Positions 52,038 through 60,582 are shown, counted from the stretch's first letter. The stretch is DNA of 64,000 bases from Amycolatopsis vancoresmycina (GCF_000716785.1 NZ_JNYY01000009.1:310001-374000), one strand, 5' to 3'. Notes: generated by a model not told the origin, from the sequence alone. Program-made: numbers and translations.

Positions 52038-52054
52038 CACGCTATCGTTCGCCC

Positions 52055-52636
52055 ATGTCAGCCGCGAATCCCCCGAGGGCCCGCTCGGGCAACCGCCGCG
52101 ACGAGGCCGCCCGCCTGGCGGTGCTCCACGCGGCGGACGACCTGCTCGCCGAGCACGGGTTCGCCGCGCTGACGATCGAGGCGATCGCGCGCGAAGCCGG
52201 CGTCGCCAAGCAGACGATCTACCGCTGGTGGCCGTCGAAGGTCGAGATCCTGCTCGACACGCTCATCGACGACAGCTCGAAGTGCCTGGCGGTCCCGCAA
52301 TCACCCACGGCGGCCGGGATCCGCGGGTACCTGCGGGCGTTCGCCCGCTTCCTGGCCGAGAACCCGGCGGGGAAGGTCTTCCTGGCGCTGCTCGCCCAGG
52401 CCCAGCACGACGCCGCCACGGCCGCGAGCTTCCAGGAGCGCTACCTGGGCCCGCGCCGGGCGGCGGAACGCGAGCTGCTCGCGCTAGCCGCCGAAGCGGG
52501 CGAGATCGCACCCCGGCTCGGGGTCGACGCGGTGCTCGACGCCCTGCTGGGGCCGATCGTCTACGGCGCGCTCACCGGAGCGGCGGTCTCCGGGGAAGGG
52601 GTGGACGCGCTCGTCGAGGAGCTGCTCCGGCCCTGA
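52055..52636 (+). CDS. TetR family transcriptional regulator
   Basis: A 193-residue repressor. The HTH (about 20-70) has DDLLAEHGFAALTIEAIAREAGVAKQTIYRWWPSKVEIL, here split at the turns, with the QTIYRWWPSK form typical of the TetR_C_11-like group. The C-terminal helices contain FLALLAQAQHDAATAASFQERYLGPRR. The ligand is unknown. TATCGT ends 6 nt before the ATG. It very likely controls itself and the divergent SDR. Confidence 0.92.
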   Translation: MSAANPPRARSGNRRDEAARLAVLHAADDLLAEHGFAALTIEAIAREAGVAKQTIYRWWPSKVEILLDTLIDDSSKCLAVPQSPTAAGIRGYLRAFARFLAENPAGKVFLALLAQAQHDAATAASFQERYLGPRRAAERELLALAAEAGEIAPRLGVDAVLDALLGPIVYGALTGAAVSGEGVDALVEELLRP

Positions 52637-52642
52637 GCGGGC

Positions 52643-53470
52643 TCAGCGGCCCGTCCAGCGCGGCTCCCGCCCCGCCGACCAGGCCGCGTAGAACTCCTTG
52701 TGGTCCTTCGCCGTCATCAGCAACGCCTGCGTGATCGCCTCCAGCTCGATCGCGCTGCCCAGGTCCATGTCCAGCTCACGCGTCAACAGCACCTTCGTCG
52801 TCGCGTACGCCAGCGCCGGGCCGTCGGCCAGCCGCCGGGCCAGCGCGGAAGCCGCCGCAGGCAGCTCGTCGTCGGGAACGACCTGCGAGGCGAGGCCGAT
52901 TTCCGACGCACGGGCCGCCGGCACCTTGTCCCCGAGCATCAGCAGTTCCGTCGCCCGGCCCAGGCCGACCAGGCGCGGCAGCAGGTACGCCGAACCCATG
53001 TCCGCGCCCGCCAAGCCCACCTTCGTGAACAGGAACGCGAACTTCGCCGACTCCGCCAGCAACCGGAAGTCGCTCGCGAGTGCGATCACCGAGCCCGCGC
53101 CCGCGGCCACCCCGTTCACCGCCGCGATCACCGGGATCGGGCACTCGCGGAGGGCCTTCACCACCGCTCCCGTCATGCGGGTGAACTCCAGCAGCTCCGC
53201 CGTCTCGAACTTCTGCAGCTCGCCGATGATCTCCTCGACGTCGCCACCCGAACAGAACCCGCGGCCTTCGCCCGTGATGACCAGCACCCGGACGTCCTCG
53301 TGCTGCGGGAGCTCGATGACGAGGTCCCGGAGATCCGCGTACACGTCGAACGTCAGCGCGTTGAGCTTCGCTGGGCGGGTGAACGTCACCGTGGCCACGC
53401 CGTCGGCCACGGCGAACCCGAAGTGCTCCCACTCCTTTGTCAGCGGTGCGGTTGCGCGGAACGGGCTCAT
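52643..53470 (-). CDS. Enoyl-CoA hydratase/isomerase family protein
   Basis: A 275-residue crotonase-fold enzyme. The first oxyanion-hole segment is VITGEGRGFCSGGDV (about 67-81). NGVAAGAGSVIALASDFRLL (about 119-138) is the second, and a Gly/Asp-rich VGLAGADMGSAYLLPRLVG lies near 148, where the catalytic Glu of hydratases is Asp or absent. In aminobenzoyl-CoA degradation clusters such a protein acts after ring reduction or opening. The ATG overlaps the SDR stop (ATGA), so it is the last gene of the leftward aryl-CoA operon. Confidence 0.9.
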   Translation of the reverse strand: MSPFRATAPLTKEWEHFGFAVADGVATVTFTRPAKLNALTFDVYADLRDLVIELPQHEDVRVLVITGEGRGFCSGGDVEEIIGELQKFETAELLEFTRMTGAVVKALRECPIPVIAAVNGVAAGAGSVIALASDFRLLAESAKFAFLFTKVGLAGADMGSAYLLPRLVGLGRATELLMLGDKVPAARASEIGLASQVVPDDELPAAASALARRLADGPALAYATTKVLLTRELDMDLGSAIELEAITQALLMTAKDHKEFYAAWSAGREPRWTGR

Positions 53471-54159
53471 GACTGGATTCCTCCGCCGTCGAGTACGAGG
53501 GTCTGGCCGTTGATCGCGGCGGCCTCCGGGGCCGCCAGGAAGGACACTGCGAACGCCACTTCCGACGGCTCCAGCAGGCGGCCGAGCGGGGCCGCCGCCG
53601 CCAGTGCCGCTTCCGCCTCCGACGACGAGCGTCCGGACCGCGAGACGATCCGCTCCACCGAGGTCGCCGTCATGTCGGTGCGGACGAACGCCGGGCACAC
53701 CGCGTTCGCCGTGACGCCGGTGCCCGCCAGCTCCGCCGCCACCGCGCGCATGAACCCCACCGCCGCGTGCTTCGACGCCGTGTAGCCCGCCGTGTAGCGG
53801 TAGCCGACGTGCGATGCCGTCGACGCCACCGTGACGATCCGGCCGCGGTCGCGGGACCGCATTCCGGCCAGCACCGCGCGCGTGCACAGGAAGGCACCGG
53901 TCGCGTTCACCTCGAACTGCGAGCGCCAATCGTCGAGCGACGTGCGCGAAACCGGGGCGCTGGAAGAGATCCCGGCGTTGTTGACCAGCACGTCGACCGG
54001 GCCTGCCGAAGCGAAATACGCCGCCACGGCGTCCTCGTCCGTCACGTCGCAGTCCGCGCGGCCCGGCGCCAGGACCGTGTCACCGGCCGACCGGAACCGG
54101 TCGGCGATCGCCGCGCCGATGCCGCGGGTGCCGCCCGTGACCACCACCAGCCGGCTCAC
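53467..54159 (-). CDS. SDR family oxidoreductase of the aryl-CoA operon
   Basis: A 230-residue SDR: TGGTRGIG (about 8-15), NNAG near 77, a Ser in ASTASHV near 128 and YTASKHAA near 142. It ends GQTLVLDGGGIQS. It is co-translated with the ligase gene upstream and the hydratase gene downstream (4-bp overlaps on both sides). Likely role: a 3-hydroxyacyl-CoA or ring-ketone reductase in anthraniloyl-CoA breakdown. That role comes from context only. Confidence 0.9.
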   Translation of the reverse strand: MSRLVVVTGGTRGIGAAIADRFRSAGDTVLAPGRADCDVTDEDAVAAYFASAGPVDVLVNNAGISSSAPVSRTSLDDWRSQFEVNATGAFLCTRAVLAGMRSRDRGRIVTVASTASHVGYRYTAGYTASKHAAVGFMRAVAAELAGTGVTANAVCPAFVRTDMTATSVERIVSRSGRSSSEAEAALAAAAPLGRLLEPSEVAFAVSFLAAPEAAAINGQTLVLDGGGIQS

Positions 54160-55670
54160 GGGCGGGCCGCCAGGGCCCGGCGGTCGAGCTTTCCGTTGGC
54201 CGTGCGGGGGAGTTCCGTCACGAAGACCACCTCGCGGGGGTATTTGTGCTTGGCCAGGTGGGTTTTCGCATGGTCCTTCAGCTCGTCGGCCGACACCGGT
54301 TCGCGCACCACGACGTACGCGCGCGGCACGACCAGGCCGCCGACCTCGTGGCCGACCACCGCGCAGTCGGTGACGTCCGGGTGGCCGAGCAGGCAGTCCT
54401 CGATCTCGCCCGGCGCGACGAACACGCCGCCGACCTTGAGCAGCGCGTCCGCGCGGCCGTGGTGGCGGAAGCAGCCCTCCGGCGTGCGGCTGAACAGGTC
54501 GCCCGAGGTCAGCGTGTCGCCGTCGAACGTCCGCGCGGACTTCTCCGGGTCGCCGTGGTATTCCAGGGCGATCGTCGGTCCTGTCACCCGCAGCGGCCCG
54601 ATCTCGCCGTCCGGCAGCGGGTTCCCGAGTTCGTCGACGACCTCGGCGGTGTAGCCGGGAACGGGCGTGCCCAGCGTGCCCACCCGGGCGGCGCCGGGCC
54701 GGTTGGACAGGTAGATGTGGTACGCCTCGGACGAGCCGATCCCGTCCACCACCGGCACGCCGAACGTCGCGTCCCACCGCCGGTGCAGTTCCGAGGGCAG
54801 CGCCTCGCCCGCCGACGTCGTCATCCGCAGGCAGCTCAGGTCCTGCTCCGCCGCGGCCGGGTGGGCGACCATCGCGCTCATCATCGTCGGCACGTTGACC
54901 AGCACGGTCGGCCGGTGCTTCGCGATCAGCTCGAACACCAGCTCCGCCGTGCTGCGTTCGGGGAACGCGATCCCGGCCGCCCCGACCCCGAACGGGAACA
55001 GCGCCACCAGGTCCCGCGCGTAGCCGAAGAACAGCTTGGGCACGGCCAGGACCCGGTCGTCCGCCCGCAGGCCGAGCACCTGGACGGCGTACCGCTCGAA
55101 GCTCTCGAGCGGACTGCGCAGGGGGTGCACGCACGCCTTGGGCGCGCCCGTGCTGCCGGTGGTGAACTTCCAGATCCCGACGTCGTCCACAGTGGTCGGT
55201 GCGGCGTCCAGGGTGTCCGGTGCCGCGGCCAGCAGTGTCCGGAATGGACGCTCGCCCGGCAGCAGCTCCGCTTCGGGCACGCCGGTGACGAGCATCCCGG
55301 TGGCGCCCGCGGCCCGCAGCGCGGGCAGCGTGACGGCGTCCGCGAGCACCGCGACGGCCTCGGTGTAACCCAGGTAGTACGCGTAGTCCTTCGGCTGCAG
55401 GAACGGGTAGACCTCCGCGGTGACCGCGCCGATCTTCTGGGCGCCGTACCAGGCCGCGACGAACTCCTCGCCGTCGCTCAGCGCCAGCAGCACTCGCTGT
55501 CCTTTTCGGACACCGGTGTCGCGCAGCACGTTCCCGGCGCGGTTCGTCATCGCCGCGAGTGCCGCGTAGCTGACCGTCCGGTCGCCGACGGACAACGCGG
55601 TCCGGCCGCCCCGGCCCGCCGCCACGTGCCGGTCGAGGAAGTGCGTGGCGAGGTTGAAGGGCTCACTCAC
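54156..55670 (-). CDS. Benzoate/2-aminobenzoate-CoA ligase family protein
   Basis: A 504-residue adenylate-forming ligase of the benzoate-CoA ligase branch. Motifs: KFTTGSTGAPKACVHP (about 169-184), GSSEAYHIYLSN (about 306), GDLFSRTPEGCFRHHGRADALLKVGG (about 388-413) and PRTANGKLDRRAL with the catalytic Lys. Kynureninase next door would supply anthranilate, so the most likely product is anthraniloyl-CoA; benzoate or salicylate are alternatives. The GTG start overlaps the creatininase-family gene by 8 bp. The codons are typical for the window. Confidence 0.9.
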   Translation of the reverse strand: MSEPFNLATHFLDRHVAAGRGGRTALSVGDRTVSYAALAAMTNRAGNVLRDTGVRKGQRVLLALSDGEEFVAAWYGAQKIGAVTAEVYPFLQPKDYAYYLGYTEAVAVLADAVTLPALRAAGATGMLVTGVPEAELLPGERPFRTLLAAAPDTLDAAPTTVDDVGIWKFTTGSTGAPKACVHPLRSPLESFERYAVQVLGLRADDRVLAVPKLFFGYARDLVALFPFGVGAAGIAFPERSTAELVFELIAKHRPTVLVNVPTMMSAMVAHPAAAEQDLSCLRMTTSAGEALPSELHRRWDATFGVPVVDGIGSSEAYHIYLSNRPGAARVGTLGTPVPGYTAEVVDELGNPLPDGEIGPLRVTGPTIALEYHGDPEKSARTFDGDTLTSGDLFSRTPEGCFRHHGRADALLKVGGVFVAPGEIEDCLLGHPDVTDCAVVGHEVGGLVVPRAYVVVREPVSADELKDHAKTHLAKHKYPREVVFVTELPRTANGKLDRRALAARP

Positions 55671-56415
55671 GGGCCAGCTCCCGGATCGCTTCCACCAGCA
55701 GGTCGGTCAACGTCGAGAACGTCTCTTCGCCTTCGCGCGCGGTCGCCTCGGCGGGCTTGCCGCAGTACGCCTCGGTCATGCCCATCTCCCGGAACCCGCC
55801 GTCCTCCGGGGCGGCGGCCAGGCTGACCGGAACGTGCGGCAGCGTCCGCATCAGCGCCTGGTCGACCAGCTCGGGCCGGTCGGCCAGCACCAGCGACGTC
55901 TCGTACTGCCCGGCGTGGCACTCGCCGGACCGGAACTCACTCGTCAGCCGCTGCGCGTGCCGCCGCCGGACCAGGTCGAGCAGGGCGGCGCGCCCGTCGT
56001 AGGCGAAGTTCAAGGTCTCCACCACGCGCCGCAGCGTCACCAGGTGGGCGGGCTCGAAGTGGTTGTTGACCAGCAGGATCCGGCGGAGCCGCTGGCCGAT
56101 CAGGGCCGCGCCGACGTCGACGAGCAGCGCGTGCAGGGTCTCCTCGCCGATGTGGATCCCGCCGGGGAACCCGGCCGCGAACCGCGTCACGCCGTAGGGC
56201 ACCTCGGGCAGGACCAGCACGTGGACGTCGTCGTCCGCGGCCAGCCGCTCCGCCGCGCGCTCGCACATCCCGCGCGAGATCAGCGGGTCCGTGCCCAGCG
56301 GCGCGTGCGGGCCGTGCGGCTCGATCGCCCCCAGCGGAAGCAGCAGCACCGGCGTGCGCCGACCCGAAGCGAGGTCCGCGACCTGCCGCGAGCTGAGGTC
56401 CGCGAAGTACGTCAC
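55663..56415 (-). CDS. Creatininase family hydrolase (candidate N-formyl amidohydrolase)
   Basis: A 250-residue metallohydrolase of the creatininase superfamily. PLGAIEPHGPHAPLGTDPLI (about 26-45) has the Glu, His and Asp metal ligands. VNNHFEPAHL (about 113) replaces the usual NGHGGN, keeping Asn and His. SGECHAGQYETSL (about 155-167) has the HAGxxET signature. The family includes creatininase, MftE and an archaeal formamidopyrimidine deformylase, so deformylation is within its range. It is the first gene of the leftward operon, and no other N-formylkynurenine formamidase is seen, so that role is proposed by inference. The GTG start follows TAGCTT by 7 nt. Confidence 0.88.
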   Translation of the reverse strand: MTYFADLSSRQVADLASGRRTPVLLLPLGAIEPHGPHAPLGTDPLISRGMCERAAERLAADDDVHVLVLPEVPYGVTRFAAGFPGGIHIGEETLHALLVDVGAALIGQRLRRILLVNNHFEPAHLVTLRRVVETLNFAYDGRAALLDLVRRRHAQRLTSEFRSGECHAGQYETSLVLADRPELVDQALMRTLPHVPVSLAAAPEDGGFREMGMTEAYCGKPAEATAREGEETFSTLTDLLVEAIRELARE

Positions 56416-56422
56416 GCAAATC

Positions 56423-56454
56423 AAGCTACACCGCAGCGGCCTGAGGTGTATAGA
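56423..56454. promoter_or_regulatory. Divergent promoters and palindrome of the kynurenine island
   Basis: TACACC (56427-56432) mirrors GGTGTA (56445-56450) over 12 bp. The left half overlaps the minus-strand -10 TAGCTT (56423-56428). The right half overlaps the plus-strand -10 TATAGA (56449-56454). A repressor bound here, most simply PaaX, would shut both arms at once. Confidence 0.6.
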
Positions 56455-56463
56455 GTTACGCCC

Positions 56464-57279
56464 ATGCCCGCCGACGCCTTCGAAGCCGGCCCCCAGGAAC
56501 TGGTCGTGACGTTGCTGGGCAGCTACGTGCACCCGCGCGAGACCCGCCGGGTGTGGTCGGGCGGCCTGGTCGCGGTCCTCGCCGAGCTGGGCTTCTCCGA
56601 CGGCGCCGCCCGGATCGCGCTCACCCGCCTGGTGCGCCGCGGCCTGCTGCAGCGCCACCGCGAAGGCCGCACCGTGCACTACTCGCTGACCCGGCGCACG
56701 ATCGCCCTGCTCGCCGACGGTGACCACCGGATCTTCTCCCTCGGCCGCCGCGAGCGGGCCGCCGGCGAGTGGACCGTGCTGTGGCAGAGCATCCCCGAGA
56801 GCCGCCGTCAGGCCAGGGAACGCCTGGTCCGGCGGCTGCGGTTCCTCGGGTTCGGGCCCTACCAGGACGGTACCTGGATCGCCCCGCACGACCGCGAGGC
56901 CGAGGTGGTCGCCCTGCTCGGCGAGCTCGGCGTCACCGAGCACGCGGGGCTGCTGCTCGGCCGGCCGTCGGCCGCCCTCGACGTCCGCCGGTTCGCCGGC
57001 CGGGCCTGGGACCTCGACGACCTGGCCGCGCGGTACACCGCGTTCGTCGGCCAGTTCGGCGGGTACGCGGGCCGGGAGCCGCCGGACGCCGAGGCGTTCG
57101 AGGTGCGCACCCGGCTGGTGCACACCTTCCGGATGTTCCCGTCGCTCGACCCGGAACTGCCCGCTGACCTGGTGCCCGCGCCGGACTGCCGGGCGGCGGC
57201 GGTCGAGCTGTTCCACGATCTGTACACCGCGCTCGCGGACCCCGCGCAACGCCACTTCGACGAGGTGACCCAAGGATGA
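56464..57279 (+). CDS. PaaX family transcriptional repressor
   Basis: A 271-residue PaaX-like regulator. The N-terminal winged helix (about 10-75) contains LVVTLLGSYVHPRE and GLVAVLAELGFSDGAARIALTRLVRRGLL. The middle PaaX domain has WTVLWQSIPESRRQARERLVRRLRFLGFGPYQDGTWIAP, given here as adjoining parts. The PaaX C-terminal region (FRMFPSLDPELPADLVP) completes it. PaaX proteins sense aryl-CoA thioesters. Here the effector could be anthraniloyl-CoA made by the divergent ligase. It overlaps the dioxygenase gene by 4 bp. Confidence 0.92.
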   Translation: MPADAFEAGPQELVVTLLGSYVHPRETRRVWSGGLVAVLAELGFSDGAARIALTRLVRRGLLQRHREGRTVHYSLTRRTIALLADGDHRIFSLGRRERAAGEWTVLWQSIPESRRQARERLVRRLRFLGFGPYQDGTWIAPHDREAEVVALLGELGVTEHAGLLLGRPSAALDVRRFAGRAWDLDDLAARYTAFVGQFGGYAGREPPDAEAFEVRTRLVHTFRMFPSLDPELPADLVPAPDCRAAAVELFHDLYTALADPAQRHFDEVTQG

Positions 57280-58070
57280 CCGAAACCAGCCAAGCAACCC
57301 AGGAAGCCTTGAGCTACACCTCGTACCTCGGGCTCGACGAAGTGCTGAACGCGCAGAACCTGCGCTCCGACGAGCACGACGAGCTGCTGTTCATCGTGAT
57401 CCACCAGGTGTACGAGCTGTGGTTCAAGCAGATCCTGCACGAAGCCGCCTTCCTCCAGGCGAACCTGGAGAAGGGCAACACCGCGCACTCGATCCGCACG
57501 CTGCGCCGGATCCTCACGATCCTCAAGGTCGCCGTCGCGCAGATCGACGTGCTGGAAACCATGACGCCCAGCCAGTTCACCAGTTTCCGCGCCCGTTTGG
57601 ACGCTTCGAGCGGCTTCCAGTCGGCCCAGTTCCGCGAGCTGGAGGCGGTGCTGGGGCGGCGTGACGAGCGCGTGTTCGCGCACTACCCCGAAGGTGGGGA
57701 GCAGCGGAAACGCATTGCCGAAGCGATGGCGCGCCCGTCGTTGTTCGACTCTTTTCTCGCGTACCTCAAGGTTTCCGGCTACGCGGTCGGGTGTGACCGA
57801 GACGTCACTCGACCGGTGGAGCCGTCCCCGGCCCTGCAGGCGATATTGCTGGACGTGTACAGCGACGACGGGGGACCCTCGGTCGTCGCCGAATGTCTGG
57901 TGGATCTCGACGAAGGGATGCAGGAGTGGCGCTACCGGCACGTGAAGATGGTCGAACGCACCATCGGCGACAAGACCGGGACGGGAGGATCATCCGGCGC
58001 GACCTACCTGCGTACCACGCTCTTCCAGCCGATGTTCCCGGATCTCTGGGCCGTACGGAGCCGACTGTGA
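57276..58070 (+). CDS. kynA: Tryptophan 2,3-dioxygenase
   Basis: A heme enzyme of 264 residues that opens the indole ring of L-tryptophan to N-formylkynurenine. The N-terminal SYTSYLGLDEVLNAQ, the active-site His in FIVIHQVYELWFKQ (about residue 43), the heme-ligand His222 in RYRHVKMVER and the GTGGSSGATYL loop (about 235-245) are all present. The length fits bacterial TDO. It is co-translated with PaaX upstream (ATGA) and kynureninase downstream (GTGA). Confidence 0.96.
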   Translation: MTETSQATQEALSYTSYLGLDEVLNAQNLRSDEHDELLFIVIHQVYELWFKQILHEAAFLQANLEKGNTAHSIRTLRRILTILKVAVAQIDVLETMTPSQFTSFRARLDASSGFQSAQFRELEAVLGRRDERVFAHYPEGGEQRKRIAEAMARPSLFDSFLAYLKVSGYAVGCDRDVTRPVEPSPALQAILLDVYSDDGGPSVVAECLVDLDEGMQEWRYRHVKMVERTIGDKTGTGGSSGATYLRTTLFQPMFPDLWAVRSRL

Positions 58071-59260
58071 CCACTTTGGACGACCTGCGCGCGGACGCCA
58101 ACCGCCTCGCCGCGCACTACACCCGGTTCGCGGTGGCCGACCGCCTCCTGCTTTCCGGGCACTCGCACCAGGCCTGGCCGGACGTCGCCGAGGAGGGGCT
58201 CCTGGAGTCCTTCGTCGACGCCGCTCGCGACGTCGACGGCAAGTGGGAGCGCGCCTTCGCCAAGGCGGACGAGCTGCGTGCGGGCTTCCGCCTGCTGCTC
58301 GGCGACCCGCACGGCGAATACGCGCTCGGCGCCAGCACGCACGACCTCGTGCTGCGGTTCCTGTCGGCGATGGAGCTGCCGCGGCGGCCGCGCCTGGTCA
58401 CCACCGACGGCGAGTTCCACACCCTGCGCCGCCAGCTCGCCCGCCTCGAGGAGGAGGGCGTCGAGATCGTCCGGGTGCCACTGGAACCGGTGACGACGCT
58501 CGCCGAGCGCGTCGCCGGCGAGGTGACCGACGACACCGCCGCCGTGCTCGTGTCCGCGGTGCTCTTCGAGACGTCGAGGCTGGTCCCCGGCCTGGCGCAC
58601 CTCGCCGACGTCTGCCGCGGCCGCTCGATCGAGCTCGTCGTCGACGCCTACCACGCGCTCGGCGTCGTCCCGTTCGCGCTGCACGACCTCGGGCTCACCA
58701 ACGCCTGGGTGCTCGGCGGCGGCTACAAGTACCTGCAGCTCGGCGAGGGCAACTGCTTCCTGCGGCTGCCCGCGCACGCCCAGGAGCTGCGGCCGGTGAT
58801 CACCGGCTGGTACGCCGAGTTCGGCGCGCTCGCCGACGAGCGGGAGCCGGGCAAGGTCGCCTACGCCACCGGCGGCGACCGGTTCGCCGGCGCCACCTAC
58901 GACCCGGCCAGCCACTACCGCGGCGTCCGGGTCCAGCGGTTCTTCGCCGAGCAGGGGCTCACCCCGGAGTTCCTGCGGGAGGTGTCCCAGCACCAGGTGG
59001 GGCTGCTCGCGTCGGTGTTCGACGAGCTCGCGCTGCCCGAGGACGTCGTCACCCGCGACCGCGAGACGCCGCTGGGGATGCTCGGCGGATTCCTCTCGCT
59101 GCGCTGCGCCGACGCCGCCGGGCTGCAGGCGGCACTGGCCGCGCACGGCGTCCGCACCGACAGCCGCGGCGCCCACCTGCGCTTCGGCCCGGCGCCGTAC
59201 CTCTCCGACACGCAGCTCGAGACGGCGATGGGCGCACTGGGCACGGTGGTGCGCGGCTGA
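58067..59260 (+). CDS. kynU: Kynureninase (aminotransferase class V fold)
   Basis: A PLP enzyme of 397 residues converting kynurenine to anthranilate and alanine. The PLP Lys is about residue 221 in GGGYKYLQLGEGN, and the ring Asp is about 193 in VVDAYHALG. SGHSHQAWPDV near the N-terminus and GASTHDLVLRFLSAM are further matches. The motif after the Lys differs from the common YKYLNGGPG form, so the branch is divergent, but the context with TDO supports the assignment. The GTG overlaps the TDO stop. Palindrome copy D follows directly. Confidence 0.9.
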   Translation: MTTLDDLRADANRLAAHYTRFAVADRLLLSGHSHQAWPDVAEEGLLESFVDAARDVDGKWERAFAKADELRAGFRLLLGDPHGEYALGASTHDLVLRFLSAMELPRRPRLVTTDGEFHTLRRQLARLEEEGVEIVRVPLEPVTTLAERVAGEVTDDTAAVLVSAVLFETSRLVPGLAHLADVCRGRSIELVVDAYHALGVVPFALHDLGLTNAWVLGGGYKYLQLGEGNCFLRLPAHAQELRPVITGWYAEFGALADEREPGKVAYATGGDRFAGATYDPASHYRGVRVQRFFAEQGLTPEFLREVSQHQVGLLASVFDELALPEDVVTRDRETPLGMLGGFLSLRCADAAGLQAALAAHGVRTDSRGAHLRFGPAPYLSDTQLETAMGALGTVVRG

Positions 59261-59262
59261 CG

Positions 59263-59308
59263 GTCGTGAGTGGTAAGTCGGGTTAGAACCCTCCTTACCA
59301 CTCACGAC
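59263..59308. repeat. 46-bp palindromic 3'-end element, copy D
   Basis: GTCGTGAGTGGTAAG pairs with CTTACCACTCACGAC. Two mismatches (59278-59279 against 59292-59293) follow, then GGGTT-AG-AACCC. It starts 2 bp after the kynureninase stop and precedes a gene on the same strand, so it probably ends the PaaX-TDO-kynureninase transcript. One base differs between this stem and copy B on each arm near the mismatches, suggesting recent decay. Confidence 0.9.
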
Positions 59309-59508
59309 CAGCTGCGGTAGGGGCCCCTCATTTCCGGGCTACCGGTCCGTATCGCGGGACCTCCACTGGTCCGGGATGCGGCGGGGATCTAGGTTGGTGC
59401 CGGGACCCGGCACGGCGGCGGACGACCTCCGCGCGGCGCCGGTTCCCGGCCACCCGAAGCGCGTCCCGGCCACGAAACCGGGCGCGGATGACAAAGGAGT
59501 CACCACCC
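59309..59508 (+). promoter_or_regulatory. Upstream region of the amino-acid dehydrogenase gene
   Basis: This 200-bp gap holds no gene. GGACC-N6-GGTCC (59357-59372) is an operator-like inverted repeat. TAGGTT (59390-59395) is a possible -10 that would give a leader of about 107 nt. AAAGGAG (59493-59499) is the RBS for the GTG at 59509. The long leader might carry regulation, but no riboswitch is recognised. Confidence 0.45.
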
Positions 59509-60582
59509 GTGACCGAAGGAGTGTTCGCCCGGGGCACCGGGCACGAACAGGTCGTGTACTGCCACGACCAGGCCAGCGGCCTCAAGGCCATCATCGGCAT
59601 CTACTCCACCGCGCTCGGCCCCGCACTCGGCGGGACGCGCTTCCACCCCTACGCCACCGAAGGCGACGCGCTCGACGACGTGCTCGCGCTGTCCAAGGGC
59701 ATGGCGTACAAGAACGCACTGGCCGGGCTCGACCTCGGCGGCGGCAAGGCCGTCATCCTCGGCGACCCGAAGACGCTCAAATCCGAAGCGCTGCTGCGCG
59801 CGTACGGGCGTTTCGTGCAGTCGCTGGGCGGCCGCTACATCACGGCGTGCGACGTGGGCACGTACGTGCAGGACATGGACGTCGTGGCCCGCGAGAGCCA
59901 GTACGTCACCGGCCGGTCGCCGGAGGACGGCGGTGCCGGCGACTCGTCCGTGCTCACCGCGTTCGGCGTGTTCCAGGGCATGCGGGCCTCGGCCGAGCAC
60001 GTCTGGGGCAGCCCGGACCTGGCGGGCAAGCGCGTCGGCGTGGCCGGCGTCGGCAAGGTCGGCCACATCCTGGTCGGGCACCTCGTGGAGGCCGGCGCGC
60101 AGGTGACGATCACCGACGTCTACGAGCCCGCTGTTTCGCGGACGCGCGAGATCTACCCGTCCGTCCAGGTCGTGTCCGATGTGGACACCCTGCTGCGCGC
60201 GGAGCTGGACGTCTTCGCGCCGTGCGCGCTGGGCGGCGTCCTGAACGACGAAACCGTGCCGGTGCTGGGCGCCCGGATCGTCTGCGGCGCGGCGAACAAC
60301 CAGCTCGCGCACGCCGGCATCGACAAGCAGCTCGCCGACCGCGGTGTGCTGTACGCGCCGGACTACCTGGTCAACGCCGGTGGCGTGATCCAGGTCGACG
60401 ACGAGCGGCACGGCTTCGACTTCGAGCGGGCGAAGCGCAAGACCACGGCCATCTACGACACCACGAAGGCCGTGTTCGCGCTGGCCGACACCGACGGCGT
60501 GCCCCCGGCGACGGCGGCCGACCGGCTCGCCGAGCGGCGGATGGCGGAGGTCGGGCGGCTGCGGTCCATCATGACCGGGTGA
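59509..60582 (+). CDS. Glu/Leu/Phe/Val dehydrogenase (valine/leucine dehydrogenase type)
   Basis: An NAD-dependent amino-acid dehydrogenase of 357 residues. The active-site Lys pair lies in GMAYKNALAGLDLGGGK (about 64-80). The Rossmann motif is GVAGVGKVGHILVGHL (about 172-187), and CGAANNQLA and NAGGVIQVDDE complete the signature. It deaminates branched-chain amino acids; actinobacterial valine dehydrogenase supplies acyl-CoA precursors. GTG at 59509 is preferred over ATG at 59488 because AAAGGAG lies 9 nt before it. The stop overlaps the next GTG. Confidence 0.92.
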   Translation: MTEGVFARGTGHEQVVYCHDQASGLKAIIGIYSTALGPALGGTRFHPYATEGDALDDVLALSKGMAYKNALAGLDLGGGKAVILGDPKTLKSEALLRAYGRFVQSLGGRYITACDVGTYVQDMDVVARESQYVTGRSPEDGGAGDSSVLTAFGVFQGMRASAEHVWGSPDLAGKRVGVAGVGKVGHILVGHLVEAGAQVTITDVYEPAVSRTREIYPSVQVVSDVDTLLRAELDVFAPCALGGVLNDETVPVLGARIVCGAANNQLAHAGIDKQLADRGVLYAPDYLVNAGGVIQVDDERHGFDFERAKRKTTAIYDTTKAVFALADTDGVPPATAADRLAERRMAEVGRLRSIMTG

